Positions 7,937 through 17,027 are shown, counted from the first letter of the stretch. The stretch is 32,532 bases of DNA from Planctomycetota bacterium (GCA_028280785.1 JANQLF010000112.1:1-32532), one strand, 5' to 3'. The notes: generated from the letters alone by a model not told the origin. Numbers and translations: made by a program.

Positions 7937-9229
7937 ATGACGAGTGAAATAGAAGAGCTTTTGAAGACGCAGATTGCCGGTGACTATGATGTTATTGTGG
8001 CTGGAGCAGGACCAGCTGGTGTTCCTGCTGCTATTGCAGCTGCGCGTAATGGTGCGCGTGTTTTGTTAATTGAATCAAATGGTTGTTTAGGTGGTGTCTG
8101 GACTGCTGGGCAATTAACTTGGGTTTTTGACATTCAGCGCACAGCTATTGGTGAAGAAATTATTCAAGGCCTGCATGAATTAGATGCCTGTGTCTTAGCG
8201 CCAGGTGAAGATATGCACAATTTCACCTATGATGTTGAGAGCATGAAATTTTTATTGGAAAAAATGTGTTTAGATGCAGGTGTGGATGTTTTATTGCACA
8301 CACGTGTTGTTGCAGCACATATTGAGAATAAACAGATGCGTGCGATAATGACTGAGTCTAAGTCAGGTCGGCAAGCATGGACGGCGTCGTGTTTTATTGA
8401 TTGTACGGGTGAGGGAGACTTGGGGGCGCTTGCTGGCAATGCCTTTGACAAGGGTTCAGAAGAAGATGGTGCGATGCAGCCAATGACGCATATGGCGATG
8501 ATCGCTGTCAAAGATGTTCAGACGGTGTCGGATCAGGTTTCTTTTTATGATGGTCATTATAATCATACGCCTTCGCAGATTAAATTTAAAAAGACATTGG
8601 ATGATTTGGGTATCGAAACGTCGTATGGTCATCCAACTTTATTTCAGGTTAAAGACGATCTTTTAGCATTGATGATTAACCATCAATACGGCGTTGATTC
8701 TTGTGATGCTGCTGCCGTTACCAAAGCAAGTATGGCTGCACGTGCGGAAATATTTTCTGTGGTTAAACGTTTGGCAGAAAGTGATGGTCCTTTTAAGGAT
8801 GTGCAATTGGTAAGCACTGCTGAATACATTGGCGTGCGCGAAGGTCGTCGTTTGCGTGGCCATTATAAAGTCTGTATAGAGGATTTAATGAGTGGTAAGC
8901 GCCATGACGATGCGGTGACGCGTGTGCGATTTAATGTTGATATTCATTCGACCGATCCGGCAAAAGACAAGGGATTAAAGACCGTCAAAGTTATTCCCTA
9001 TGATATTCCACTGAGAGCCTTGGTGGCTAAGGATGTCGACGGTTTACTGATGGCTGGTCGCTGTATTAGCGGTGATTGGAAATCATTTGCCAGCTATCGT
9101 GTAACGGGCGATGCCGTCAGTATGGGCGAAGCGGTGGGTGCAGTTGCAGCCTTAGCAGTGACAAGTAAGCGTTTACCCTTAGATATACCTTGGTCGGAGG
9201 TGGCAGTGCGTATTCCAGAATTACGTTAG
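7937..9229 (+). CDS. FAD-dependent oxidoreductase (FAD_oxidored family)
   Basis: This 430-residue protein has a clear N-terminal dinucleotide-binding fold: DVIVAGAGPAG with glycines 23, 25 and 28, the acidic end of strand two in LLIES, then GGVWTAGQLTW. The C-terminal FAD-contacting segment GLLMAGRCISGDWKSFASYRV is typical of the PF12831 family found in PVC carbohydrate loci. The ATG is preceded by AAGGA at about eight bases. It lacks a signal peptide and the Cys-rich motifs of HdrA-type relatives. The reaction is unknown; relatives are often annotated only as FAD-dependent oxidoreductase. It is followed at 153 bp by the UroD-like gene on the same strand, which may be co-transcribed or have its own promoter in that AT-rich gap. 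Confidence 0.9.
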   Translation: MTSEIEELLKTQIAGDYDVIVAGAGPAGVPAAIAAARNGARVLLIESNGCLGGVWTAGQLTWVFDIQRTAIGEEIIQGLHELDACVLAPGEDMHNFTYDVESMKFLLEKMCLDAGVDVLLHTRVVAAHIENKQMRAIMTESKSGRQAWTASCFIDCTGEGDLGALAGNAFDKGSEEDGAMQPMTHMAMIAVKDVQTVSDQVSFYDGHYNHTPSQIKFKKTLDDLGIETSYGHPTLFQVKDDLLALMINHQYGVDSCDAAAVTKASMAARAEIFSVVKRLAESDGPFKDVQLVSTAEYIGVREGRRLRGHYKVCIEDLMSGKRHDDAVTRVRFNVDIHSTDPAKDKGLKTVKVIPYDIPLRALVAKDVDGLLMAGRCISGDWKSFASYRVTGDAVSMGEAVGAVAALAVTSKRLPLDIPWSEVAVRIPELR

Positions 9230-9382
9230 TAAACATAAAGCATAATTAGATAGAAAAATATATAAAAACTAGCTATATATTCAACTAAAATACATATAAA
9301 AGCAATATTAGATATATATTAAGCAAGACGGGCTATCCTAATTTGCGTAGACGTTGTTAGAATGCATGGATAGGGGAAAGTC
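9230..9382. promoter_or_regulatory. AT-rich intergenic region before the UroD-like gene
   Basis: This gap is strongly AT-rich, with several TATATA runs and the stretch ATTAGATATATATTAA at 9307-9322. That stretch partly resembles the 18-bp palindrome at 17118-17135. AGGGG lies at a suitable distance from ATG 9383. No clear -35/-10 pair could be fixed. Confidence 0.25.
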
Positions 9383-10453
9383 ATGGACAGTCGACAGCGT
9401 GTTCTAGCAGCCATCAATCATCAGTCAGCGGACCGTGTGCCCATCACGTTTGATGCGGAAAAGGAAGTCATTGCTGCGCTGCAAAAACATTTTGGAGTTT
9501 CGACGAGAGACGAGGTATGGGACGCGTTACATGTCGATACACGTCTAATTGGTGTTGATCATAATGATTTACGCATTCGCGAAGAAAACGGACTGCTTTA
9601 TGATTTTTGGGGCATTGGCTCAGTGGAACAGGCGTACCCAGGTGGTACGTATATGGAGTATGCTTTTCATCCATTGGCTGAAATGACAAATGTAGAAGAA
9701 ATAGAAGCTTATAATTGGCCGAATGCTGATGAGATTTCATTTGAGTCGTTAACGGCAAATCGATTGAAAAATCCAGACAAAGCGACGATCGCTCATATTA
9801 CCCATGGTGGATATTTTAAAGCAACGCACTTGCGTGGCATGGAAAATTTCATGCTCGATTTAGCAATGAATGAAGAGATTGCTGCCAAAATTATTGAGAA
9901 GGTTACCGATTATTTATTTGCCAGTATCGAACGCTTGTGTACAGAGGCAGGTGACACATTTGATGTTTTTTATATGGCGGATGATTTTTGTACGTCGAAT
10001 GGTCCTATGTTTTCACCAGATATGTTTTGTCAGTACGTCAAACCGTATTTAAGTAAAATTGCCGATTTGGTGCATCAGCATGACAAAAAGTTCCTATTAC
10101 ATGTTTGTGGTGCGGTGCGACCATTTTTGCCCTTTATCATTGAAGCGGGTGTAGATGTGCTCGAGCCTATTCAAACCTCGGCGCATGGAATGGGTGTAGA
10201 AGGATTGAAGAGAGACTTTGGAGATGACCTGTGTTTTTATGGCTCAATCGATTTGATTAATGTGTTGAGTACGGGGACACCAGAACAAGTGCGTGAAGAG
10301 GTATTGAAAAACTTCAATATATTAGGCGCTCATGGTGGGTTTATTGTTGGCCCAGGGCATACCTATATCCAACCTGATGTACCGCTCGAAAATATTATCA
10401 GTATGTATAAGACCGCTTATGAGGAATGTCATTATGCCAGTGCGGTGTGTTGA
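9383..10453 (+). CDS. Uroporphyrinogen decarboxylase-like protein (UroD/methyltransferase superfamily)
   Basis: This 356-residue protein starts MDSRQRVLAAINHQSADRVP, the standard N-terminus of UroD-like methyltransferases. It carries LLHVCGAVRPFLPF with H240 and C242, matching the HxC zinc ligands of corrinoid:CoM methyltransferases (MtaA/MtbA/CmuA type). The third zinc Cys expected near GG(Y/F)I...HxxQPDVP is not there (the segment reads GGFIVGPGHTYIQPDV), so the metal site is altered or uses another ligand. It is unlikely to be true heme-pathway HemE. No corrinoid-binding protein is encoded in the window. Its 3' end overlaps the convergent second UroD-like gene by 22 bp. Confidence 0.85.
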   Translation: MDSRQRVLAAINHQSADRVPITFDAEKEVIAALQKHFGVSTRDEVWDALHVDTRLIGVDHNDLRIREENGLLYDFWGIGSVEQAYPGGTYMEYAFHPLAEMTNVEEIEAYNWPNADEISFESLTANRLKNPDKATIAHITHGGYFKATHLRGMENFMLDLAMNEEIAAKIIEKVTDYLFASIERLCTEAGDTFDVFYMADDFCTSNGPMFSPDMFCQYVKPYLSKIADLVHQHDKKFLLHVCGAVRPFLPFIIEAGVDVLEPIQTSAHGMGVEGLKRDFGDDLCFYGSIDLINVLSTGTPEQVREEVLKNFNILGAHGGFIVGPGHTYIQPDVPLENIISMYKTAYEECHYASAVC

Positions 10454-11697
10454 TTGTCCCCGACAAGTTCCATGGCAATCTGTGCCCATTCCCAAACTCG
10501 CTGTGGCTCGTAGCGCACGGTGCTGATGTCTTTTAAGATAAATTCCAAAGGGCACTTATTACGTTCACAGGCTTCTAGGGTCTCTTCGAGTTCTAGGCGC
10601 GCTTGTTGAGGATTCCAGGTATCCCAGGCTAATACTGAAGGTGACGGCTTGCGTGAAAAAACAAAATCGCTGCCAATTGCCTCTGCCCCACGATTGACAT
10701 CTACCCATGGGCTCATCGAAATTTTTCGAACGTTGGGTAATTCACGCACAATATCTATTTTTAAATCGAGTGGTTCGCAACATCCATAATAACCAAGGCC
10801 AAAACGGGCATACCATTTTTTAGAATACTCTATTTCAAATTCACGATGCATGTCAGGCGAGACACTTGAGAAAATTTGTGCCATGCCAAAGGTCCAATTA
10901 TCCTTAGCAGTAGGCTTTTGAGGATTTAAGTCTTCACTAGGTAATTCATCTGAATAAGCACCTGTACAGTGCACATCGGGATACCCATAACCGAGTAGGC
11001 CTTTATCTTCGAGCTGATCAAGTTGAGCATGATAAACAGCGGCTATGCGTTGCACTAAGGCGTGCATGAATTCTTCTCTGTCGATAATATCGATGAGAAT
11101 AGTGTCGGTACCTCGCCATTGAACAATTCGGTCCCAAGGAGAATAATTAAAGACATTAAAGCCACCACGTAGATGAACATCTAATATTCCATCAAAGACC
11201 TCCCGTGCAGCGCTGAGACGTTGGGATTCTTCTTTATCATTAACAGAGATGTTGGGGAAACATATTTTTTCAAGATCTTCTTCATTTTGAATTAAATCTT
11301 CATAATGGTGACTGACTACATCATTATGAGCATCAATGCTACTGAGTTCTTCTTTTACTTCGATACCAAATCCATCACCACGTATTGACCGTGGAATGGT
11401 GACACTTGCTTCAACGACGCGATCACTTGGAATGTGCTTCCAATAATATAAGTCACGACGTAATTGTGTTTCAAGGAATTGAGCAAAGGGATCCTTTGTT
11501 TGCAAACGTAATTCGTCATCAACATCCATTTCATGCCAGGGCAGTTGGTCAATCATAACCATTGGACGTTCGGCTTGTAGACCATTTAATTTTTTCCACA
11601 GGCGAATAGTTTCTTGCTGTTGTGGTAGAGCTGCGATCTCGGCCTTTTGATAAGCAAGCTCCTTGAGAACCTTTGAATCGTGTGATGAGAATTGCAT
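10432..11697 (-). CDS. UroD-like protein, 'trimethylamine corrinoid protein 2'-type family
   Basis: I chose ATG 11697 (421 residues): AAAGGGG stands eight bases before it, whereas the upstream GTG at 11721 has no ribosome site. The N-terminus (QQETIRLWKKLNGLQAERP) and C-terminus (ILKDISTVRYEP then WEWAQIAMELV) match a family often annotated as UroD or trimethylamine corrinoid protein 2 in PVC and Firmicutes genomes. YGCCEP near residue 320 supplies a Cys pair that may bind metal. The name does not prove methylamine metabolism. It is convergent with the other UroD-like gene (22-bp overlap) and has a separate AT-rich upstream region with an inverted repeat. Confidence 0.75.
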   Translation of the reverse strand: MQFSSHDSKVLKELAYQKAEIAALPQQQETIRLWKKLNGLQAERPMVMIDQLPWHEMDVDDELRLQTKDPFAQFLETQLRRDLYYWKHIPSDRVVEASVTIPRSIRGDGFGIEVKEELSSIDAHNDVVSHHYEDLIQNEEDLEKICFPNISVNDKEESQRLSAAREVFDGILDVHLRGGFNVFNYSPWDRIVQWRGTDTILIDIIDREEFMHALVQRIAAVYHAQLDQLEDKGLLGYGYPDVHCTGAYSDELPSEDLNPQKPTAKDNWTFGMAQIFSSVSPDMHREFEIEYSKKWYARFGLGYYGCCEPLDLKIDIVRELPNVRKISMSPWVDVNRGAEAIGSDFVFSRKPSPSVLAWDTWNPQQARLELEETLEACERNKCPLEFILKDISTVRYEPQRVWEWAQIAMELVGDNQHTALA

Positions 11698-11969
11698 AGG
11701 TATATCCCCTTTGTGAATCACTGTTTAGCTTAGCAGGACTGTACTAAGCGCAATGAAAATAATTTATCATGCAGTGAACTAGCCCGAGAATTATAAGTAT
11801 AAATATATCCATATATTATATATACTATTAACATGAGGTGAACTACAGGAACTATCACTGATGCAACGGTGATCCCGTGTCTGTAGACCACTAAGCTGGA
11901 TTGCTTGTTTATACTGGCTAGCCATGTCATAAAATGCAGGTGGCGTAGTTAGCTAGTGGGGGACATCTT
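11698..11969. promoter_or_regulatory. Divergent intergenic region with inverted repeats
   Basis: This 272-bp divergent gap holds GCTTAG (11728-11733) and CTAAGC (11744-11749), a 6-bp inverted repeat about 30 bases upstream of the minus-strand UroD-like start. It also holds ATCAC/GTGAT arms at 11854-11858 and 11869-11873, and an AT-rich block with TATATATACTATTAA around 11818-11832. GGGGGA precedes ATG 11970. These are candidate operators only. No convincing gene was seen here. Confidence 0.3.
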
Positions 11970-13517
11970 ATGATTCGAATAAGCGTGGTTTTGTTACTAT
12001 TCGCATGTTCAAATTTTCTGTTGGCTGCCAGCAATGAATGGCGCTTACCTGCTGGGCATTATATGCCAGCTAAAATGCCAATGCACTTTGTGCACCCACG
12101 TGATGCTGAATCGGCGAGTTGGGCATACGCAAAAAATGCACATCCTGGGGTCGCCTGGGAAATCCCTATAGTCATTCAGGGTGGAGCTTGGCCATTTAAG
12201 TATGACATTGTTGATAATGGTGGGGCAACAGGATTGGAAATAGGTGGTGAGTTAAAACGCGCTAAAGATGGCAAATATGTCAGGCATCAAGTTTATGATA
12301 AATACGGTGTGCTTTCATGGGAAAAACCAGTGACAGGTACTTATGCCATTAAAGTACGCGTGACTGATCAGGATGGAAAGAACATGAATGTTCCTATTTC
12401 ATTAACAGTCGGTACGCAAGGTTGGATATTTATTGACGCGCAAAATGGTGACGACGCTCATGATGGAACCCATGATAAACCGTTTAAAAGTTTTGCTCGC
12501 TTACATAAAGACAAGAAAGATGCACCTGAATTTGCTCAGCATCGTGTTTACATCAAAGGATTGGTGCGTATGGATGGCTGTGATGAACGCAAAAATAATG
12601 TCAGTATCAAGCCCGAAAGCATGCCGAAGGTCTATGTCGGCTATCCAAATAGTGATGCAGTATTAGAAGTCTATGAAGGTAAAACGCACATTAGTTCTGC
12701 TGACTTTTATCTAGCCAATATGGAATATCGGCACGCCAAAGATCATTTTCAGGATAATGGAAAGACTATTCACATGTTTATGGCCTGGCAGGCTGAACGC
12801 TTAGTACTGCACGATGTGCACTTCAGTCGTTTTCAAGGCAAGGCGAAAAATGAGAACTATGGGAACTCATCAATCATAATGTTTATTAAGAATGAAGGCA
12901 ATCCAAACGTCTCAGTGGTTAATTGTGTGCAGAGTGGTGTTAACGGGCATATGACGAGTGCCTATCGTTTACGTCACGCTGTGTTCGAGAAAAATATCAT
13001 TCGTGACATAGACATTCAGACGACTGACGGTAGTACTTGGAATGTCTATTATATGAAGGTGGATAATTTACATGTGAGTCTACGTGCGAACACCTGTTAT
13101 CAGGGCAATAAGAAGTTCGGCCCTGGTGTCTTAGGAATGCTCTATGCAGCGAATGTTGAGTTCTGTTACAACACCATTTTTATGGAATCTCATCCGAATC
13201 ACCGCCGTGCTGCATTTAATTTCTTTATGAGTCACGGTCGTGATTATCCAGTTGATAAGATATTCGTTTATCGTAATTCCTTGAAAAATGCGTTTAGGTC
13301 AAAAGGACAAAAAATGTCTGGTATTGTTAAAGGTTCGTGTTTACACGAACAGAATGTACTCGATAGCGGATCGATGCCTGAGGGTGATTGGATAACCAGT
13401 AGAGACAACGCTGATGGTGATACGTATTTCGATCACGATATGCGCTTATTGAAATCAAAACAAGGCGAGCTCTTGGGTAAGAAAGGCGCAGAAATTGCGG
13501 TGCCAATTTCCCAATAA
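11970..13517 (+). CDS. Secreted right-handed beta-helix protein with N-terminal Ig/cadherin-like domain
   Basis: This 515-residue protein begins with a signal peptide (MIRISVVLLLFACSNFLLAA). Residues about 20-150 look like a beta-sandwich ending in GTYAIKVRVTDQDG, the usual end of a cadherin-like or putative Ig module. From about 155, IFIDAQNGDDAHDGTHDKPFKSF is a typical entry to a parallel beta-helix, followed by N- and V-rich coils such as NCVQSG and NTCYQGN. This architecture is seen in exported polysaccharide lyases, hydrolases and binding proteins. No catalytic set could be assigned, so it is left generic. GGGGGA is well placed before the ATG. It converges with the SGNH-like gene (1 bp between stops). 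Confidence 0.82.
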   Translation: MIRISVVLLLFACSNFLLAASNEWRLPAGHYMPAKMPMHFVHPRDAESASWAYAKNAHPGVAWEIPIVIQGGAWPFKYDIVDNGGATGLEIGGELKRAKDGKYVRHQVYDKYGVLSWEKPVTGTYAIKVRVTDQDGKNMNVPISLTVGTQGWIFIDAQNGDDAHDGTHDKPFKSFARLHKDKKDAPEFAQHRVYIKGLVRMDGCDERKNNVSIKPESMPKVYVGYPNSDAVLEVYEGKTHISSADFYLANMEYRHAKDHFQDNGKTIHMFMAWQAERLVLHDVHFSRFQGKAKNENYGNSSIIMFIKNEGNPNVSVVNCVQSGVNGHMTSAYRLRHAVFEKNIIRDIDIQTTDGSTWNVYYMKVDNLHVSLRANTCYQGNKKFGPGVLGMLYAANVEFCYNTIFMESHPNHRRAAFNFFMSHGRDYPVDKIFVYRNSLKNAFRSKGQKMSGIVKGSCLHEQNVLDSGSMPEGDWITSRDNADGDTYFDHDMRLLKSKQGELLGKKGAEIAVPISQ

Positions 13518-13518
13518 A

Positions 13519-14817
13519 TTATTCTCCGAGCCCTAGAATTTTTCCTATTTCTCGTTCAACTAAGTCAAAGAAATCAGCATGGTAGTAGGAGGATCCTTTG
13601 TGTCGCCATATAGGGAAATCGGGATTTTCAGCTAGAGCGTCTTTATGCATTTGGTTAAGATCAAAAACCTTTAATCCATTTTCCCGAGCCTGACTGCGGA
13701 TAAGTTCATTGGTTTTACTGAGGACTTTATAAAGAGGATCTTCCGGTTTCAGATCAGCTATCGGCTCTGTCATGATGAATACATTTTCAGATGGTGGATT
13801 TTCACCTATTTTTTTGCAGAGGGTTGTTATTTTATCGTTCACTATTCCGATAACGGCGTTGTATTTTGTAGCTGTATAAACTCGTGTTGTTATTTGGATG
13901 AATGATACATGGGCTTTTTGACCGATGACTTTATGGCCATGGTCCATCTTTTGAAAAAGGCGGTCTTTCGTGTAATAGATTTTATAACTAGGGATAGTTA
14001 ATTTATCAAAATGAGCATATTTTTGTGAAATTTTATCCTGAATTCTCTTGGCCATGTTTTTTAGGTGATCGCCGGCCCATTGGGATCCATCACCGGCGAA
14101 AAAGACGACCCGATCTGATTTGTCCAGTGGCCTATCAATGCCGCTGGCGCTGATTCCAAGGATTTTCTTAAAGGGTCTCGCAAGGACTACCGCCCCATCC
14201 TTATTAATGTGTACCCCATCTTTGCTCAAGATGCCTTTGTCTTTCTTTTTAGGATTGTTCTTTTCTAAATATTTGAGAGCTGATTTACGTAAGTCACAGA
14301 AAGCGAGTTCTTGCTTTTCACAATAGGATTGAATAGCAGCGTTGAGTTTATCTATTTTTTCTTGGGCATTTTTGTTGTCCAGATTGTCTCCAGATACAGC
14401 AGGGCCAACGACAGTGACGAGGGTTCCTCCTGACAAAACGGACTCAATTAATTTACCGAGCTCTCCAAGAAAAGCATCCTGCTGATATTCTGTTTTAAAA
14501 TCTTTGGCCTTGCTGTCGTAGATCTGTGCAAGTGGTGTTACAATGATCACTAGGTCTGGTTTTTTGGCTATCACGTCACGGTCTATCTTTTCCAATAAAT
14601 CAGCTATACTCGATCCTTTCTTGCCTTTTTCTTCAATTTTAATTTTGCGTTTCTTGAGTTCGTCTTTGAGTTCTTTTTTTACTAGTTTGGTGATTTCTGC
14701 GATACTGCCGTCACTATAAACAATGACCTTGGCCCCATCTGTGAGGGGTTCGCCAGCGTAGGTAAGATTGATCGGAAAAATGAGAAAAAGTAGGCAAACT
14801 AGAATTGTATTATGCAT
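13519..14817 (-). CDS. Secreted tandem SGNH/GDSL-like protein, probably partly degenerate
   Basis: ATG 14817 (432 residues) is preferred: it opens a signal peptide (MHNTILVCLLFLIFPINLTYA). The longer TTG start would fall inside a perfect dyad. Two SGNH-like alpha/beta domains follow. Domain 1 has YSDGSIAE at the nucleophile block and DGVHINKDG (D and H of block V) near residue 205, but KPDLVIIVTPLAQ replaces the block III GxND. Domain 2 has AGDGSQWAG near 240, a GDS box with an extra Gly, and no DxxH at its end. If either domain is active it is more likely domain 1. It is a relative of the truncated protein at 1-756. Esterase, acetylhydrolase or binding role is open. Confidence 0.72.
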   Translation of the reverse strand: MHNTILVCLLFLIFPINLTYAGEPLTDGAKVIVYSDGSIAEITKLVKKELKDELKKRKIKIEEKGKKGSSIADLLEKIDRDVIAKKPDLVIIVTPLAQIYDSKAKDFKTEYQQDAFLGELGKLIESVLSGGTLVTVVGPAVSGDNLDNKNAQEKIDKLNAAIQSYCEKQELAFCDLRKSALKYLEKNNPKKKDKGILSKDGVHINKDGAVVLARPFKKILGISASGIDRPLDKSDRVVFFAGDGSQWAGDHLKNMAKRIQDKISQKYAHFDKLTIPSYKIYYTKDRLFQKMDHGHKVIGQKAHVSFIQITTRVYTATKYNAVIGIVNDKITTLCKKIGENPPSENVFIMTEPIADLKPEDPLYKVLSKTNELIRSQARENGLKVFDLNQMHKDALAENPDFPIWRHKGSSYYHADFFDLVEREIGKILGLGE

Positions 14818-14826
14818 TCGGCTCTC

Positions 14827-14843
14827 GCTTGGTAATACCAAGC
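14827..14843. promoter_or_regulatory. Perfect dyad GCTTGGTAATACCAAGC before SGNH-like gene
   Basis: Eight-base arms flank one central base, 10 bases upstream of ATG 14817, covering the ribosome-entry region. It could be an operator or a translational hairpin. Confidence 0.45.
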
Positions 14844-14851
14844 TAAGATAC

Positions 14852-14879
14852 CAAATGACTCGTCATTTGCCAGATCTGG
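14852..14879. promoter_or_regulatory. Two adjacent palindromes (14852-14869 and 14870-14879)
   Basis: CAAATGACTCGTCATTTG has 8-base arms and a 2-base centre. It is immediately followed by the perfect 10-bp palindrome CCAGATCTGG. Both lie between the DUF5107 gene and the SGNH-like gene, consistent with operator sites. Confidence 0.4.
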
Positions 14880-14900
14880 TATGATTAACGGCACGTTTAA

Positions 14901-14933
14901 CCCCTAAGTATTATTTAAATAGATACTTAAGGG
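14901..14933 (-). terminator. Hairpin downstream of the DUF5107-TPR gene
   Basis: Arms CCCCTAAGTAT (14901-14911) and ATACTTAAGGG (14923-14933) pair over 11 positions with one mismatch and an 11-base loop. The hairpin starts about 21 bases after the minus-strand stop at 14955. The following U-tract is weak (TTAAA), so it may be an inefficient terminator or a fourth dyad of the region. Confidence 0.45.
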
Positions 14934-14954
14934 CTGAGTGTCAACCCGGTAGAT

Positions 14955-16985
14955 CTAATCGAGGCCAGCCGCTTTGCGCTCTGATGGGGACATGCGCGGT
15001 GACATGAGGAAGTTGTAGGTTTTTGGAACAGGGTTCTTTTCCTGAGCCTCATAAAAGATTTCATCAGTTACCGTATCGAGACCACGTTCCTGCATGATTT
15101 TTTGTTCGTGCATCTTAAACCACAATTCATCAAAGCCTTTTTCACCTTCACGTAAATCAGTAATGATATAGGCCTCTTCGCGTTTAAAAATATCCTCTAC
15201 TTTGTCGTATTCATTTTGTCCGAGCCAAGCGTGGCCGAGATAAAGCATGGTGCGACCATTTGAGATAGGGGATGCTTCAATGACTTCTTGTGCTAAACGA
15301 AAATCCTTCAATTCGAGTGCGGCTTTTGCGTATTCGCAGACTATGGTCATGTCATCAGTTTGCTGACGCGCTTCTTTATAATATTTAACGGCTTTGCCAT
15401 AATCTTTTTGAATACGGGCAAGGATGCCGAGACAGCGTAACGCAAATGGGTTTGACTGTATGTTTACTGACTCTTCCCAAGCTTTTTGTGCGTCATCCAA
15501 ACGTTCTTCGGCGTAATACATAACTCCGAGTTGATACCAACCTTCATGATTTTTTTCAGCAGCTTCTAATTTGGAGATCCACGGTTCTTCTATGATAGGC
15601 GCTGCAGCAATATCAGCGCTGTGTGTATAGGTATTTGCTTCGAGTACATCGAGCCATGCTTGTTGATCATCGTCAATTGATTCATCGGTAAACTTCATGT
15701 GCGAACCGCACATTGGTTTTTCACCATCTTTTTCTCGGCGTTTACGCTCTAAAGTGCCCCAGCCAGAACCATGTTGGATAATTTTGTCCATTTCCTTATC
15801 GGCGATTGCTTGAGCGCGCTCGTGTTCCTGATCTAAAAATGCGCGCGATAAGGTTTGCTCTAATGAGTCATCAACATGAGCCGTCGCCTGTGCCCAGTTA
15901 TCTTGATGTACCGATGCAGCATCGGCATCGAGAATGCCATAAGCTTCAAGCCACGACCATTCGCCTGGCGGCATAGCAATGTGTTCTGTTTGGGTTCGGC
16001 CTAAGCCAGCCTGAATTTCTAAATATTCCGATTGGCCATGCGACAAGAATTTTTGCCAATTTGCGCCACCTTCGGATCTACCCCAGACGAATAATTTACG
16101 GCCCTTGAGTCGATCAGTAGATGTTTGCACCAGCCCTTGTCCGTCTTTATCAAGCGAGCTAATCCAGCGTCGTTGTTCATTTGGAAGACGGAAGAAATAA
16201 TCCATAGCCCGCGTTGTGTTTGTGGTGTAGGAGTAGTCGACGTTAGTTTTAGCATCAATCGGTGTTTCGAGTCGTTTCATAACGCCTTCATAACCAAATC
16301 GATAGCAATGATCCGCTGGTACTAAAACGCGAACATCTTCACGTTCGTCTACAGCAATATTAGACCACCAATACATATACACGTCATGGTCAAACGGATT
16401 GATAATGCGGACTTTAACGAACAGGAAGGGGTTATCGTCTTTTAAATAAAAATCTAATTGATAAGGAACTTTGCGAATACGTTCATATTCATACATACGC
16501 AAAACTGGTGTGCCATCGTCTGTTGTTAACTGACCTGTGAATAATGGTGAGCAGGTGTGGGCGTTGTGGCCTATTAAGCCAATATTCCATTCAACACCGC
16601 CGCTATACCAGGCATTGCGCAGAGCTAAATTTGCCGGTTGGAAAACAGGATTAACACTGAGTAACTCTTTATTATGCGTTTTGCTAAACAGCGATAAAAG
16701 GCGGCCACCGTAATCTAACGAGAATGTCGCTTTCGTATATTCATTTTCTAAGACCGCTATTTTAAAATCGCGCTCTTTGATATCGCGAGAATAACGATCT
16801 TGCATTAAATGCGGTAAGCAGTTTTTGCGAAATCCTTTGCCTACGAATTCGCGATCCTCTTCTGGGATGGAGTCATCGGTTTTTACTTCTTGATGCACAT
16901 CGGCAGTGCGCATGGGAATGTAGGGATTGACATCATACAATTCGGCTGTTGGAAACTGTATGGTTTCGAAGCGTAATTCGCTCAT
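14955..16985 (-). CDS. DUF5107 (mutarotase-like) and tetratricopeptide repeat protein
   Basis: In this 676-residue protein, residues about 70-370 match the DUF5107 beta-supersandwich region: LENEYTKATFSLDYGGRLLSL, NPVFQPANLALRNAWYSGGVEWNIG (motif region, residues about 135-160), and FVKVRIINP then MYWWSNIAV. Residues about 480-640 contain TPR helices (WYQLGVMYYAEERLDDAQKA, ALRCLGILARIQKDYGKAV). There is no signal peptide. DUF5107-TPR proteins are common beside glycosidases in Bacteroidota and PVC loci and are thought to bind or act on carbohydrates; activity is unproven. AAGAG stands upstream of the ATG. A good promoter and repeats lie 5' (see 17028-17135). Confidence 0.87.
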   Translation of the reverse strand: MSELRFETIQFPTAELYDVNPYIPMRTADVHQEVKTDDSIPEEDREFVGKGFRKNCLPHLMQDRYSRDIKERDFKIAVLENEYTKATFSLDYGGRLLSLFSKTHNKELLSVNPVFQPANLALRNAWYSGGVEWNIGLIGHNAHTCSPLFTGQLTTDDGTPVLRMYEYERIRKVPYQLDFYLKDDNPFLFVKVRIINPFDHDVYMYWWSNIAVDEREDVRVLVPADHCYRFGYEGVMKRLETPIDAKTNVDYSYTTNTTRAMDYFFRLPNEQRRWISSLDKDGQGLVQTSTDRLKGRKLFVWGRSEGGANWQKFLSHGQSEYLEIQAGLGRTQTEHIAMPPGEWSWLEAYGILDADAASVHQDNWAQATAHVDDSLEQTLSRAFLDQEHERAQAIADKEMDKIIQHGSGWGTLERKRREKDGEKPMCGSHMKFTDESIDDDQQAWLDVLEANTYTHSADIAAAPIIEEPWISKLEAAEKNHEGWYQLGVMYYAEERLDDAQKAWEESVNIQSNPFALRCLGILARIQKDYGKAVKYYKEARQQTDDMTIVCEYAKAALELKDFRLAQEVIEASPISNGRTMLYLGHAWLGQNEYDKVEDIFKREEAYIITDLREGEKGFDELWFKMHEQKIMQERGLDTVTDEIFYEAQEKNPVPKTYNFLMSPRMSPSERKAAGLD

Positions 16986-17027
16986 GGATTGGGCTCTTAA
17001 TTCAATTTGTGGTTCAAAATGCTGAAA

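Noticed and set aside
9383..10453. Calling the UroD-like gene hemE
   Set aside because: The HxCG motif and gene context match UroD-like methyltransferases, not the heme-pathway decarboxylase.
11730..11930. Minus-strand 66-residue frame with a hydrophobic stretch
   Set aside because: No ribosome site before its ATG, and the sequence is the AT-rich divergent promoter gap; hydrophobicity follows from base composition.
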